DNA from: Pseudomonas furukawaii
GTDB lineage: Bacteria > Pseudomonadota > Gammaproteobacteria > Pseudomonadales > Pseudomonadaceae
Length of the DNA stretch: 64,000 bases
Assembly (NCBI RefSeq): GCF_002355475.1
Contig: NZ_AP014862.1
Location: forward strand, 1,736,001-1,800,000
Direction: 5' to 3'
This document shows positions 19,261-32,164 of this stretch, in pieces. Both the position numbers and the translations under genes were made by a program. Below the pieces are notes generated by a model that made no database searches, was not told the DNA's origin, and was given only the letters and a program-made list of their open reading frames with translations. Every line of letters begins with the position of its first letter. Positions within the stretch are counted from its first letter, which is position 1.

Positions 19261-20301
19261 TCATGCGGCGGTCAAGGTCAACCCGCGCTCACGTGCCATG
19301 GTCATGGCGGTGTCTTCAATCATGTCTTCCTGGCCGCCGACCATGCCGCGCCGTCCCAGCTCGACCAGGATGTCGCGCGCCGGCACGCCGTACTTCGCAC
19401 TGGCGCGTTTGGCAAACAGCAGAAAGCTGGAATAGACCCCGGCATAGCCCAGCGTGAGCGAGTCGCGGTCGATGCGGATGACATGGTCCATGATCGGCAC
19501 CACCAGATCTTCGGCCACGTCCTGGATCTTGAACACATCGACTCCGGTTTCGATCCCCATGCGCGCGCATACGGCGATGAACACCTCCATCGGCGTGTTG
19601 CCGGCGCCGGCACCCAGGCCAGCGGCAGCGGCATCGATGCGGGTGGCCCCGGCCTCGATCGCGGCGATCGAGTTGGCGACGCCCATGGCCAGGTTGTGAT
19701 GGCCGTGAAAGCCCAACTCGGTTTCGGGTTTGAGCGCGGCACGCACGGCACTCAGGCGCGCTTTCACGTCGTCAGGCAGCATGTAGCCGGCCGAGTCGGT
19801 GACGTAGATGCAGTTGGCGCCGTAGCCTTGCATCAAGAGTGCCTGGCTGACCAGCTTTTCTGGGCTGGCCATGTGCGCCATCATCAAAAAGCCCACGGTG
19901 TCCAGACCCAGCTTGCGCGATTGGGTGATGTGCTGCTCCGACACATCGGCTTCGGTGCAGTGGGTGGCCACGCGGATGGTGTTCACGCCCAGGTCCTTGG
20001 CCATCTTCAGGTGTTCGACGGTGCCGATGCCGGGCAAGAGCAGGGCACTGACCTTGGCCTGCTTCATCAACGGAATCACGGCGCCCAGGTATTCCTCGTC
20101 GCTGTGCGCCGGAAAGCCGTAGTTGACGGAGGAGCCGCCCAGGCCGTCGCCGTGGGTGACTTCGATCAGCGGGATGCCCGCGGCATCCAGGCCGCAGGCG
20201 ATGGATTTCATTTGCTCCAGCGTCATCTGGTGGCGCTTGGGGTGCATGCCGTCGCGCAGCGTCATGTCGTGGACGGTGACTTTTTTGCCTTCTAGCTTCA
20301 T
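19261..20301 (-). CDS. bphI: 4-hydroxy-2-oxovalerate aldolase (biphenyl-operon copy)
   Basis: A 346-residue aldolase with [10 protein letters not shown] near the N-terminus and the metal-binding [11 protein letters not shown]. It gives pyruvate plus acetaldehyde (or propanal from larger analogues). With BphJ it forms the channelling aldolase-dehydrogenase complex, whose genes are adjacent. It is clearly a paralogue of nahM at 1459-2499 but diverged throughout, so the two copies did not arise by recent duplication. In KF707 naming it would be bphX3. Confidence 0.96.
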   Translation of the reverse strand: MKLEGKKVTVHDMTLRDGMHPKRHQMTLEQMKSIACGLDAAGIPLIEVTHGDGLGGSSVNYGFPAHSDEEYLGAVIPLMKQAKVSALLLPGIGTVEHLKMAKDLGVNTIRVATHCTEADVSEQHITQSRKLGLDTVGFLMMAHMASPEKLVSQALLMQGYGANCIYVTDSAGYMLPDDVKARLSAVRAALKPETELGFHGHHNLAMGVANSIAAIEAGATRIDAAAAGLGAGAGNTPMEVFIAVCARMGIETGVDVFKIQDVAEDLVVPIMDHVIRIDRDSLTLGYAGVYSSFLLFAKRASAKYGVPARDILVELGRRGMVGGQEDMIEDTAMTMARERGLTLTAA

Positions 20302-20320
20302 GGTGGTTCTCCTGCGTGGT

Positions 20321-21235
20321 TCAGGCGTGGACGGGCTGGAGTGTCAACTGCCCGGCGAGGATTTCCTCGGCAAACATCTCGGCGGTGCGGGCCGCCGCCG
20401 CCGTCATGATGTCGAGGTTGCCGGCGTATTTGGGCAGGTAGTCGCCCAGGCCCTCGACTTCCAGGTAGACCGAGACGCGCAAGCCGTCGAAAACCGGGCC
20501 GTTGACCAGCTTGTAGCCGGGCACGTACTTCTGCACCTCTTTGATCATGGCGTGGATGGACTCGGTGATCTTGGCCTGATCGGGTTCGCTCTCCAGCAGG
20601 CAGTGCACGGTGTCGCGCATGATCAGCGGGGGCTCGGCCGGGTTGAGGATGATGATGGCCTTGCCCTTTTTGGCGCCACCGACCTTTTCGACCGCGCCGG
20701 CGGTGGTGCGGGTGAATTCGTCGATGTTCTTGCGCGTTCCGGGTCCGGCGGACTTGCTCGAGACGGTGGCGACGATTTCGCCGTAGGCCACCGGCTGGAC
20801 GCGGCTCACGGCCGCGACCATGGGAATGGTGGCCTGGCCGCCGCAGGTGACCATGTTGACGTTCATCTCGCCTTTGCCGACATGTTCCTTGAGGTTGACC
20901 GTCGGCACGCAGAAGGGGCCGATGGCCGCCGGGGTCAGGTCTATCATCAGGGCGCCGAGGGCATTCACCTTGCGGCTGTTGTCAGCATGCACGTAGGCGC
21001 TGGTGGCATCGAAGACGATCTGCACGCCGTCGGCCTGCATGTGGGGAATCAACCCATCGACACCGTCAGCGGTGGTCTTGATGCCCATCTCGCGGGCGCG
21101 CTTGAGGCCGTCGGATTCGGGGTCGATGCCGACCATCCAGATGGGTTCCAATACCGGGCTGCGCTGCAGCTTGGCCAGCAGGTCGGTGCCGATGTTGCCG
21201 GGGCCGATCAGGGCGCATTTGATTTTTTTCGTCAT
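20321..21235 (-). CDS. bphJ: Acetaldehyde dehydrogenase (acylating), biphenyl-operon copy
   Basis: A 304-residue enzyme with the NAD site [12 protein letters not shown] and catalytic Cys131 in [12 protein letters not shown]. It turns acetaldehyde received from BphI into acetyl-CoA. It lies between bphH and bphI in the usual order. It resembles nahO (2512-3435) but with many substitutions and a shorter C-terminus. KF707 name: bphX2. Confidence 0.96.
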   Translation of the reverse strand: MTKKIKCALIGPGNIGTDLLAKLQRSPVLEPIWMVGIDPESDGLKRAREMGIKTTADGVDGLIPHMQADGVQIVFDATSAYVHADNSRKVNALGALMIDLTPAAIGPFCVPTVNLKEHVGKGEMNVNMVTCGGQATIPMVAAVSRVQPVAYGEIVATVSSKSAGPGTRKNIDEFTRTTAGAVEKVGGAKKGKAIIILNPAEPPLIMRDTVHCLLESEPDQAKITESIHAMIKEVQKYVPGYKLVNGPVFDGLRVSVYLEVEGLGDYLPKYAGNLDIMTAAAARTAEMFAEEILAGQLTLQPVHA

Positions 21236-21256
21236 GTGCTGAAATTTCCGGAAAAG

Positions 21257-22039
21257 TCAGTGAAAGCGCACCGAGCAGCCGCCGATGCCGCCGATGGTGA
21301 CGCGGAAATGGTCGCCGGCCTGGGCCGGGAACATGGCGGCCAGCGCGCCGGAGAGAATCACCTCGCCGGCTTTCAGACCGATGCCCAGGCGGCCCAGGGT
21401 GTTGGCCAGCCAGGCCACGGAATTGACCGGGGAGCCCAGGGCGGCGGCGCCGGCGCCGGTGGCGATGATCTCGCCGTTTTTCTCGAGCACCATGCCGCAG
21501 GTCATCAGGTCGATCCTGCGCGGGTCGGCGGCGCTGCTACCGAGCACGAACATGCCGCAGGAGGCGTTGTCGGCCACGGTGTCCTGGATCTTGATTTTCC
21601 AGTCGCCGATGCGCGAGTCAACGATCTCGAAGCAGGGCATGACAAAGTCGGTGGCAGCCAGCACGTCGGCGTTGGTGACGCCGGGACCCATGAGGTCCTT
21701 TTTCAGGACAAAGGCGATTTCCCCTTCGGCCTTGGGCTGGATCAGGGAGGACATGGCGATGCTGCCGCCGTCGCTGACGATCATGCCGTCCAGCATGTAG
21801 CCGAAGTCGGGCTGGTAGACGCCCAGCATGTTCATCACGGCCGCGCTGGTAACGCCGATTTTCTTGCCGACGACGCGCTCGCCGGCCTGCAGACGGCGCG
21901 AGATCATCCGTTGCTGAATGTGGTAGGCGTCCTCGACGGTGATCTCTGGATGGCGGCTGGTCAACGGCTCGACCACGGTGCGCGTGCACAGCGCGCTGTA
22001 GAGCTCGTCACCCAGCGTTCCGATCAGTTCAGGGGTCAT
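21257..22039 (-). CDS. bphH: 2-hydroxypenta-2,4-dienoate hydratase (biphenyl-operon copy)
   Basis: A 260-residue hydratase starting MTPELIGTLGDELYSALCTR at 22039, matching the LB400 BphH length; an upstream ATG at 22051 would add four residues. It hydrates the dienoate released by BphD to 4-hydroxy-2-oxovalerate. Family segments KAEGEIAFVLKKD and [17 protein letters not shown] are present. It is a diverged paralogue of nahL. KF707 name: bphX1. Confidence 0.95.
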   Translation of the reverse strand: MTPELIGTLGDELYSALCTRTVVEPLTSRHPEITVEDAYHIQQRMISRRLQAGERVVGKKIGVTSAAVMNMLGVYQPDFGYMLDGMIVSDGGSIAMSSLIQPKAEGEIAFVLKKDLMGPGVTNADVLAATDFVMPCFEIVDSRIGDWKIKIQDTVADNASCGMFVLGSSAADPRRIDLMTCGMVLEKNGEIIATGAGAAALGSPVNSVAWLANTLGRLGIGLKAGEVILSGALAAMFPAQAGDHFRVTIGGIGGCSVRFH

Positions 22040-22121
22040 GGCGTTTCTCATTCCAGGTCGGGGCGTTCATTGCTTTGAGGCAGCTCTCCCAGGCCCGCTT
22101 CCGCGCCCCGGGAAGGCATCT

Positions 22122-22733
22122 TCACTCCTTGATCAAGCCTTCGGCGCGAAGCGCTGACTGTACCGCTTCACGGCCTCCAACACGGCCTTGGAAGGCCTGC
22201 AGCGAGGGCCAGGGCGAAAGATCAATGTTGACATATGCGCTCCAACCGAGCACGACGAACAGATAGATGTCGGCCACACTCAGTTGGTCGCCCAGCAGAT
22301 AAGGCGCATGTTCGAGCTGTCGTGCGACCTGCCCCAGGCGGGTGTTCAGGCTCTGCCGCACGGCGTTTTTCCACTCATCGCTGGAGGCAGGGTTGAACAA
22401 GGGGCTGAAGCTCTTGTGCAGTTCGCTCGAGATGAAGTTCAGCCATTGCTGCAAGTGGTAGCGCTCGAAGCTGCCGTTGGCCGGCGCCAGCTGCTTGCCG
22501 GGGACCTGATCGGCCACGTATTGCACGATGGCCGGGCCTTCGGTCAGGGTACGGCCGTCGTCAAGCTGCAGGCAAGGCACGTACCCGGCCGGGTTGATCT
22601 CCAGGTAGTCCTGCCCGGAGGCAGTCTTCTTGCTCGCAAGATCGACCTGCACCAACTCGAAGTTCAGGCCCGCCTCGCGCAATGCAATGTGCGGTGACAG
22701 GGAGCAGGCACCAGGGCTGTAGTAAAGTTTCAT
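22122..22733 (-). CDS. bphK: Glutathione S-transferase of the biphenyl operon
   Basis: A 203-residue beta-class GST starting MKLYYSPGACSLSPHIALRE, with the conserved Cys10. The thioredoxin-like N-domain has the cis-Pro motif INPAGYVPCL, and the C-domain has LGDQLSVADIYLFVVL. BphK enzymes are reported to dehalogenate chlorinated HOPDA, removing compounds that inhibit BphD. It lies between bphC and bphH, as in LB400 and KF707 (bphX0). It is not needed for growth on plain biphenyl. Confidence 0.95.
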   Translation of the reverse strand: MKLYYSPGACSLSPHIALREAGLNFELVQVDLASKKTASGQDYLEINPAGYVPCLQLDDGRTLTEGPAIVQYVADQVPGKQLAPANGSFERYHLQQWLNFISSELHKSFSPLFNPASSDEWKNAVRQSLNTRLGQVARQLEHAPYLLGDQLSVADIYLFVVLGWSAYVNIDLSPWPSLQAFQGRVGGREAVQSALRAEGLIKE

Positions 22734-22764
22734 GCAGGGATTCCCGTGCTATTCAGGTTGTTGT

Positions 22765-23661
22765 TCATGCTTTGTTGCGCGCAGCTGCTTTGTCGCGCAC
22801 AGACTTGTGGCCCCACATGCTCGGACTGTCGTGCCTCACCACAACCCAGGAGCGGTCAACGGTACGGGCACTCCAGCCATACTCGACCTCTACTCCGGAC
22901 GGGGTCGAGGCATAGAACGACACCATGTGGTCATTGGTGTGGCGCCCCAGCGTGGAGGTGATCAAGCCGTCCGCGTCAACCCGATCAAATGCAAAGCCGA
23001 CGTCATCGAGCGAGGCGACTTCGAGCATGAAGTGATGAATGCGTTTTGGCAGCGGGAATGCCGCAATTGCCAGGGTGTGGTGGCGTTCGTTGCAGTGCAG
23101 GAAGTACACAGGAACCGTCACGTCCGGCCCCATTTTCATGTCGATGACGTCAGACAACTGGAAGCCGAGCACGTCGGTATAAAACGCCAGCGCCTTGTCC
23201 GAATCCGGAACGCAGCGCACGAAATGCCCCAGCCCTTGCTCGCCGGTCAGGAAACCCGACACGGCCGCACCAGGCAGGAACGGTTTTTCGAACACCTCGC
23301 TGGCGCCATAGTAAATTTCCAACGGCAGGCCAAACGGGTCGGCAAAGGTGATCAATCCGGTCACCCCGCGGCGCCTGGCCAATGAGGCATCGCCGGTGGT
23401 GACTGCGATACCGGCCTGTTTGAGCTTGTCAGCCATCTGCGCCAGCCCTGCCGCATCGGCCACCTCGTAGCCGGCAAAGGCCAGATCGTCAACCTCGCCC
23501 TGCTGAACGGCGATCCGCCAGGCTCTCGAATCGATGCGGAACAGGTCGCCGTTGTCGGTCGTGCCCGCTTCCATCAAGCCCAGTTTCTGCGTCAGAAACG
23601 AACGCCAAGCAGCTACGTCGCTGACCGCAAACCCCATGTATCCCAAACTTCTGATGCTCAT
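22765..23661 (-). CDS. bphC: 2,3-dihydroxybiphenyl 1,2-dioxygenase
   Basis: A 298-residue two-domain type I extradiol dioxygenase. Fe(II) ligands are His146 (GLGHFVRC), His210 (KRIHHFMLE) and Glu260 (GVEVEYGW), exactly at the LB400 BphC positions. It opens 2,3-dihydroxybiphenyl to HOPDA, the substrate of BphD. It follows bphB by about 20 bp in the operon. No lesion is seen. Confidence 0.98.
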   Translation of the reverse strand: MSIRSLGYMGFAVSDVAAWRSFLTQKLGLMEAGTTDNGDLFRIDSRAWRIAVQQGEVDDLAFAGYEVADAAGLAQMADKLKQAGIAVTTGDASLARRRGVTGLITFADPFGLPLEIYYGASEVFEKPFLPGAAVSGFLTGEQGLGHFVRCVPDSDKALAFYTDVLGFQLSDVIDMKMGPDVTVPVYFLHCNERHHTLAIAAFPLPKRIHHFMLEVASLDDVGFAFDRVDADGLITSTLGRHTNDHMVSFYASTPSGVEVEYGWSARTVDRSWVVVRHDSPSMWGHKSVRDKAAARNKA

Positions 23662-23682
23662 TACTGTCTCCTTCGTCGATGC

Positions 23683-26133
<2,451 letters not shown>

Positions 26134-26189
26134 TTAAAAGGGTTAAATCGCCTGGGGCGAACAGTCACTGTTGGTGGCTGAAGAGTAAT

Positions 26190-26609
26190 TCAAAGTGTCC
26201 TCAGCGATTTCGACGCCAGGGCACGCCAGGCATGCAGGCCCCAGCCAATCCACAGCACATGGATCACCAGCGTGACAAGCCCGAACCACAAGGCTTCGTG
26301 GCTCCACACGATGCTGTAAAAATCCCAGAGACCATCGACCACTTCCGTTGCGATGACCACTGGAATAACGGCCCGATAACGGCCCGGATCGCGGGCGCCC
26401 CACAAAGCGACGGCCCCGATGGCGCCCAACTGGAGACCGACCACCGCCCAGGCATCCTGCAGCAGGGTGAAAATCGGCGCACCCACGTGCAGTTCTACGC
26501 CTGGATACATCCTGCCAAACAAGCCCAACGTGCTGAAGGGAAGCGTGCCAATGAGGTTGATGATGTAGAAGACGCCGATGGCGATCAAAAACAGTCTTGC
26601 ATTTTTCAT
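26190..26609 (-). CDS. BphX-family membrane protein (orf3 of bph operons)
   Basis: A 139-residue protein with about four hydrophobic helices (around residues 5-26, 45-68, 80-100 and 108-128). It matches the BphX family (orf3) that sits between bphA2 and bphA3 in LB400 and KF707. Its function is unknown, and the known operons work without an assigned role for it. Conserved position suggests a minor helper function, perhaps in the membrane. An inner-membrane location is inferred from hydrophobicity. Confidence 0.88.
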   Translation of the reverse strand: MKNARLFLIAIGVFYIINLIGTLPFSTLGLFGRMYPGVELHVGAPIFTLLQDAWAVVGLQLGAIGAVALWGARDPGRYRAVIPVVIATEVVDGLWDFYSIVWSHEALWFGLVTLVIHVLWIGWGLHAWRALASKSLRTL

Positions 26610-26646
26610 GGCAGCATCCTCATTGAGGCCGGTTCAGCGTGCTGGG

Positions 26647-27213
26647 CTAGAAGAACATGCTCAGGTTGTTCGACAGCAAGGTACTGGCGTCGAGCAGGAT
26701 GGTGCGCTTGGCGATGCTGAAACCAAGGTTGTTGTCGGCGCGGCGCAGCACGTCCCGGCGTTCGCCCGCGAAGATGTCGACCTGGCGCTCAAGCCGATTG
26801 CGGTACAGGATGAATGCGGAATTGACCTCGAAGGTATCCGGCGTGGCCGTCTCCTTGACGATGACGTTGGAGACCAGGTGGCGCGTGCGGGAAGGCGGGT
26901 TCTCCGCCCAGCCCACGTCCGAGGTCACCTTGCGGATGCGCCCGTACATGGTTTCATGGGTTTCATCGAAATGGGCAACATCCTGGTCGCCGGAATATTC
27001 CAGCTCGCCCTCCCGGATCATGCGATTGGTGCGCAGCGGCATGAAGTAGTGGATATCTTTGTCCAGCAGGGCAAACCAGGCCTCGTAGGCCCGGTGGTCA
27101 AGCAACTGCGCTTCGCGGTAGTAGAACTGCTCGATCTCGTTCTGCAACTCAAGGCCAGCCGCCTTGCTTGGCCATTCAAATGTTTTGAAAAAATGCGGGG
27201 ATGGATTTGTCAT
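26647..27213 (-). CDS. bphA2: Biphenyl 2,3-dioxygenase beta subunit
   Basis: A 188-residue protein starting [20 protein letters not shown] at 27213, the same length as LB400 BphE; the frame upstream is not coding. It belongs to the ring-hydroxylating beta-subunit family (cystatin-like cone fold). It pairs with BphA1 in an alpha3beta3 terminal oxygenase and has mainly a structural role. Family segments such as [19 protein letters not shown] and the C-terminal LSNNLSMFF are clear. Confidence 0.97.
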   Translation of the reverse strand: MTNPSPHFFKTFEWPSKAAGLELQNEIEQFYYREAQLLDHRAYEAWFALLDKDIHYFMPLRTNRMIREGELEYSGDQDVAHFDETHETMYGRIRKVTSDVGWAENPPSRTRHLVSNVIVKETATPDTFEVNSAFILYRNRLERQVDIFAGERRDVLRRADNNLGFSIAKRTILLDASTLLSNNLSMFF

Positions 27214-27330
27214 AACAGTTATCTCCAAGTAAATATCAGGGGACGGAACCTCGGCGCGCCGTCTGCACATGCACGTCCAGCCCACCATGTTGAATTCTTC
27301 CGGTTGACAGATCTAACGATTGCGTCTTGA

Positions 27331-28710
<1,380 letters not shown>

Positions 28711-28798
28711 TCAACGTCTCCTTTGAAATGCCCTTAGTAGGGCGAAAAAATGCCGACCGCATCCATCACGACGAAAACAAACACGTGGGATGTTGGCG

Positions 28799-29536
28799 TC
28801 ACCTCAACAAACCGAATTCCCGAACCACCGAAATTGATGATTCGATGTGCTCCGCCATCAACGCAGCACAGCGCTCGGCATCTCGCGCGAGCGCGCTGTC
28901 GCGAAGTGCTAGATGCTCCTCATGTACGTTTCTGGTAGGCGGGTTGTGCATAGCAGTCAATCGGCGGTAGCGCTCCATATGCACATACAGGATGGACAGG
29001 AACCGCCGGATCCAGACGGACGAACAGGCAGAGATAAGAGCTTCGTGAAAACCGCGGTTGACTGGCTCCCACTCATTAAACCAGCGAGCCGGATCCCGCA
29101 TCGTGGGCTCTTCAATCAATGACAGTCGGTGAAACGAACTGACGATCCGCGCCTCCCATTCAGCGTCACCATTCAGCACGCTTTGGCGTAACGCTTCGCT
29201 CTCGAGCGCGATCCGCGTGGCGGCCAAATCACGCATGTCACCCAGGGACATTGGGGTCACATGGAACCCACGCTGGGCCTGTGTCTGCACCAGGTTTTCG
29301 GCTACTAGCAGAGAAAGCGCCTCCCGCATGGTTCCGCCGCTGACCTCATAGCGCGACTTGAGATCTTCAACGCCGAGTCTGGAGCCCGCAGCGAGTCGCC
29401 CCTCCACGATGTCTGCTCGCAAACGCTGAAACGTCACCTCAATCAGGCTGCGCATCTTCGCGCGAGGCACCGTCGATGCATCCGAAAATGACTTTTCGCC
29501 TGCCATCGCAACGCCGCTTGGAGTTCTCGTATTCAT
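28799..29536 (-). CDS. bphR1: GntR/FadR-type regulator of the bph operon
   Basis: A 245-residue GntR-family regulator (orf0). The N-terminal winged HTH spans about residues 32-98 with SRYEVSGGTMREALSLL, followed by an FCD ligand domain with the conserved Arg/Glu and His residues (FHEALISACSSVW, VHEEHLALRD). In KF707 and LB400 the product responds to HOPDA-type metabolites and controls its own gene and downstream bph genes. It lies 91 bp before bphA1 on the same strand. It could act as activator or, as in KKS102 BphS, as repressor; sequence alone does not decide. Confidence 0.93.
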   Translation of the reverse strand: MNTRTPSGVAMAGEKSFSDASTVPRAKMRSLIEVTFQRLRADIVEGRLAAGSRLGVEDLKSRYEVSGGTMREALSLLVAENLVQTQAQRGFHVTPMSLGDMRDLAATRIALESEALRQSVLNGDAEWEARIVSSFHRLSLIEEPTMRDPARWFNEWEPVNRGFHEALISACSSVWIRRFLSILYVHMERYRRLTAMHNPPTRNVHEEHLALRDSALARDAERCAALMAEHIESSISVVREFGLLR

Positions 29537-29623
29537 TGCATTTCACACATGCTCGTTAAAGAAAAATTTCAGCACTTTCGGAATCAGGATCCGGGAGAAA
29601 GCGGCTTCAAAAATGTCGATAAT

Positions 29624-29675
29624 CGATATTTATATTTATCGGGTTAACTTAGATGAGCTTGACGTCGCCTGTCAA
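29624..29675 (-). promoter_or_regulatory. Putative bphR1 promoter and GntR operator
   Basis: On the minus strand TTGACA (29675-29670) is followed 18 bp later by TAAGTT (29651-29646), a plausible sigma-70 pair. Directly downstream is the palindrome CGATATTTATATTTATCG (29624-29641), with the overlapping ATCGAT just beside it. An AT-rich dyad at this place fits an operator for BphR1 autocontrol. Pattern reading only. Confidence 0.4.
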
Positions 29676-29726
29676 TCACTTCACGCGAAAGCGGGCAGAC
29701 CTCCTCATGGTGGTCCGTGCAGGATC

Positions 29727-29884
29727 CGTGCGCCTGTAATATAAATGGCTGACGCGAGGTGCTCGCGTTGGCTAAAAGCGCAGGGAAGAGCAAGGTGATC
29801 AGATCGTTTTTGATCGATTTACCGCTTTCAAAATCGGCAGGGGCTGAGGTCGGACCGGAAATACAGGGCTATCCAGACCATCCC
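29727..29884 (+). mobile_element. IS5-family right-end remnant
   Basis: The stretch from GTGCGCCTGTAA to CAGACCATCCC closely follows the 3' end of the IS5 element at 16530-16685: the same end of the transposase gene (VRL-stop), the GAGGTGCTCGC hairpin, GATCGTTTTT and the terminal repeat. The two have many mismatches, so they are related but separate copies. The rest of the element is lost. It ends 20 bp before the integrase stop codon. Confidence 0.75.
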
Positions 29885-29903
29885 TTACCGGCCCGTTGTT
29901 TGA

Positions 29904-31757
29904 CTACACGACCCCGACCCGCAGCGGGGTCCATTCGCTTTCCTTCACCGCTGTGCTCACGGCCATGACGAGCTTGTCGAGATTGCTGGCAGTCACGCCC
30001 TCCAGTGCCGAGCGCCCCCGCAGCATCGAGCGCGGCTGCAGCAGTGCATGGTAGATCTGCCAAGGGTCCGCACCCCTGGTCAGCTTCAGGACAGACTGGA
30101 TCATCTCGTGCTTGAGTGGGTCGAGGTGCCAGTCCGGCACGCGCTGGCCGCGGTTGCCCACGTTCAACGCCAGCAAGTTGCCCGCCTGGATCTCGTAGCT
30201 GATCCACCTGCGGGATTTGCCCGCCATCTTGGCAAACGCAGCGACGGGAAGGTTGTGCGGCGCTTCGAAGACATCGAACAAATCCATTCTCTCGCGCTGA
30301 ATGTCCGAAGGCACCAGCGGTGCGGCCGATCGCTGGGGCGGCATTGCCGGCAGCCGATGTGCGGCGGCAGAAACCAACGGCATGGCGTCACCCGGCTTCG
30401 TCACGAGCAGGCTTGGCGAAGCGGCAACCGGCGTAGAGGGCGCGCTTGCGGTTTGCTCAGTGGGGAATGCGGGCACGCCTTCCAGATGCACGGTGAGCGG
30501 CATGCTGGCCGCCTCGACCTGGTTCTGCTCGAAGAGGTCGAGGCGATCGGCCCAGTCCTGCATCATGCGTCGACGCTGCTCCACGTACGCGGCATGATTG
30601 TAGGTCGCGCTGACCTTGTTGGGATCGACATGCGAAAGCTGTGCATCCACCCAGACTTTCGGGTAGCCGATCTCGTTGAGCGCAGTGGACATCGTGCCAC
30701 GGATACCATGTCCGGTCAGGCGTTCCTGATAGCCCATGCGTTTGAGCGCACCATTGAGCGTGTTCTCGCTGATGCGCTTCTTCAGGTCGCTGTCGTGCCG
30801 GAACAGGTAGCGCTGGGCCGGCTTGAACTCATCGAGCAGGTGCCGGACGATCTCCATGGCCTGAATCGACAGCGGCACGATGTAGGGCGGGATGTCCTTC
30901 GGCTGCTGCCGCTTCTTGCGCATATCCACCTGGAGTTGCTTCACGACGTCGGGCGGGATGATCCACAGCCCTCGGTCCAGATCGAATTGATCCGGCATCG
31001 CCTGCCGCAGCTCTCCGGTTCGCACGCCGGTCAGCAGCAATAGCCGCAGCCCGAGCTGGGTCTGCCGCCGGCCGCGATAGCTGCGCAGCCGCTGCAACAG
31101 CCTTGGCAGCTCGGCCATGCGCAGGAACGGGTTGTGGTTGACGGGTGGCAGCGGCAGCGCCACCACATCGAGATCGAAGGCGGGGTTCTGCTCCAGGCCC
31201 GGCACGATCACCAGCGCGTAGCGGAACAGTTGGTTGAACCACGTCCTGACTTTCTCGGCGACGGAGAGCGCCCTGCGCTTCTCGATCCTGGCGATCACCT
31301 CCAGGAGGTCGGGCCGCTTGATCTCATAGATCGACTGCTTGCCCAAGGTCGGCAGCACATCCTTGTCGAAGATGCGCGGAAGGATCGAGAGAGTCGTCTG
31401 CCGGCCTTCCTTGAGGCTGAGCCCGCGATGCTTGAGCCACTTGCGATACACCGCCTCGAAGGTGTTTTCGTCGGCGAGCCGGACAGCGGTGCGCTTCTGC
31501 TTGCGGTGATCGCGAGGATTGGTGCCTTTGGCCAGCAGGGCGCGCGCTTCATCGCGCAGGCTGCGGGCCTCGCGAAGCGTCACCTCCGGGTAGGTGCCGA
31601 GCGACATCCGCTTCTGCTTGCCCGCCCAGTAGTAGCGGAAGTGCCAAGTCCTGCCACCGGCAGCGGTGACGGCCAGGGAGAGGCCATCCAGGTCAGGGAG
31701 GGTGTATGCCTTGCCAGTCGCCTTGGCCTGTCGAACGGCCAGGTCTGAGAGTGCCAT
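29904..31757 (-). CDS. int: ICE tyrosine recombinase (integrase)
   Basis: A 617-residue integrase starting MALSDLAVRQAKATGKAYTL at 31757, with GGAG upstream; a start at 31799 would add 14 residues. The N-terminal arm-binding DUF4102-like domain covers about residues 1-85. Catalytic residues (counted from the 31799 start) are Arg260 (GVRTGE), His364-x2-Arg367 (HGIRG), His390 and Tyr400. About 200 further residues form a C-terminal extension, as in ICEclc/P4-like tRNA-Gly integrases. It is read away from the tRNA-Gly gene 240 bp off, the usual ICE end layout. Confidence 0.93.
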   Translation of the reverse strand: MALSDLAVRQAKATGKAYTLPDLDGLSLAVTAAGGRTWHFRYYWAGKQKRMSLGTYPEVTLREARSLRDEARALLAKGTNPRDHRKQKRTAVRLADENTFEAVYRKWLKHRGLSLKEGRQTTLSILPRIFDKDVLPTLGKQSIYEIKRPDLLEVIARIEKRRALSVAEKVRTWFNQLFRYALVIVPGLEQNPAFDLDVVALPLPPVNHNPFLRMAELPRLLQRLRSYRGRRQTQLGLRLLLLTGVRTGELRQAMPDQFDLDRGLWIIPPDVVKQLQVDMRKKRQQPKDIPPYIVPLSIQAMEIVRHLLDEFKPAQRYLFRHDSDLKKRISENTLNGALKRMGYQERLTGHGIRGTMSTALNEIGYPKVWVDAQLSHVDPNKVSATYNHAAYVEQRRRMMQDWADRLDLFEQNQVEAASMPLTVHLEGVPAFPTEQTASAPSTPVAASPSLLVTKPGDAMPLVSAAAHRLPAMPPQRSAAPLVPSDIQRERMDLFDVFEAPHNLPVAAFAKMAGKSRRWISYEIQAGNLLALNVGNRGQRVPDWHLDPLKHEMIQSVLKLTRGADPWQIYHALLQPRSMLRGRSALEGVTASNLDKLVMAVSTAVKESEWTPLRVGVV

Positions 31758-31994
31758 GCTCTTGCTCCGAACATGAGTCAGGAACCAGATGCTGGTCACG
31801 TCGACCTCGCCTCTCCATCAACAATCCGGAATCAGCCGCGCCCGCAAAAATGGACTTGTTTGTGGACTTAAAAGTCCCGGCTGTAGGCGGATCGCAGTGG
31901 ACCACAGCAGAACGTCAAAGAGAGAAAAAGCCTTTGTGTGGCAACGACTTGCAGACTCTCTTGGACTTCTGCGGAAGTCCGCAGAATGATGCAG

Positions 31995-32015
31995 TGGAGC
32001 GGGCGAAGGGAATCG
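31995..32015. other. Probable ICE attachment site (int-proximal att)
   Basis: Elements of this type recombine within about 18 bp at the 3' end of tRNA-Gly. The 3' part of this tRNA gene is the point where element DNA (left) and chromosome (right) meet. The matching direct repeat at the other end is outside the window, so the exact core cannot be fixed here. Confidence 0.6.
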
Positions 32016-32068
32016 AACCCTCGTCATGAGCTTGGGAAGCTCAGGTAATGCCATTATACGACGCCCGC
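31995..32068 (-). tRNA. tRNA-Gly (CCC anticodon)
   Basis: The minus strand folds as a complete cloverleaf. The acceptor strands GCGGGCG (32068-32062) and CGCCCGC (32005-31999) pair, the anticodon loop TTCCCAA gives CCC, and the T-arm carries GGTTCGATTCC. CCA is encoded (31997-31995). Its 3' end faces the integrase gene, so it is the chromosomal attachment site of the element, restored after integration. Confidence 0.95.
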
Positions 32069-32164
32069 GGAGGGTGCTCTTTTTACCAGAAGCTGCAGGC
32101 GAGGTGAAGCCCGGGGCAGGTCAAGTGACTGAAAATACTTGAATCTGCCCGGGTGACCCGGCGC

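Noticed and set aside
29727-29884. Functional promoter or attenuator upstream of bphR1
   Set aside because: The hairpin GAGGTGCTCGC region is explained by its match to the IS5 right end at 16530-16685.
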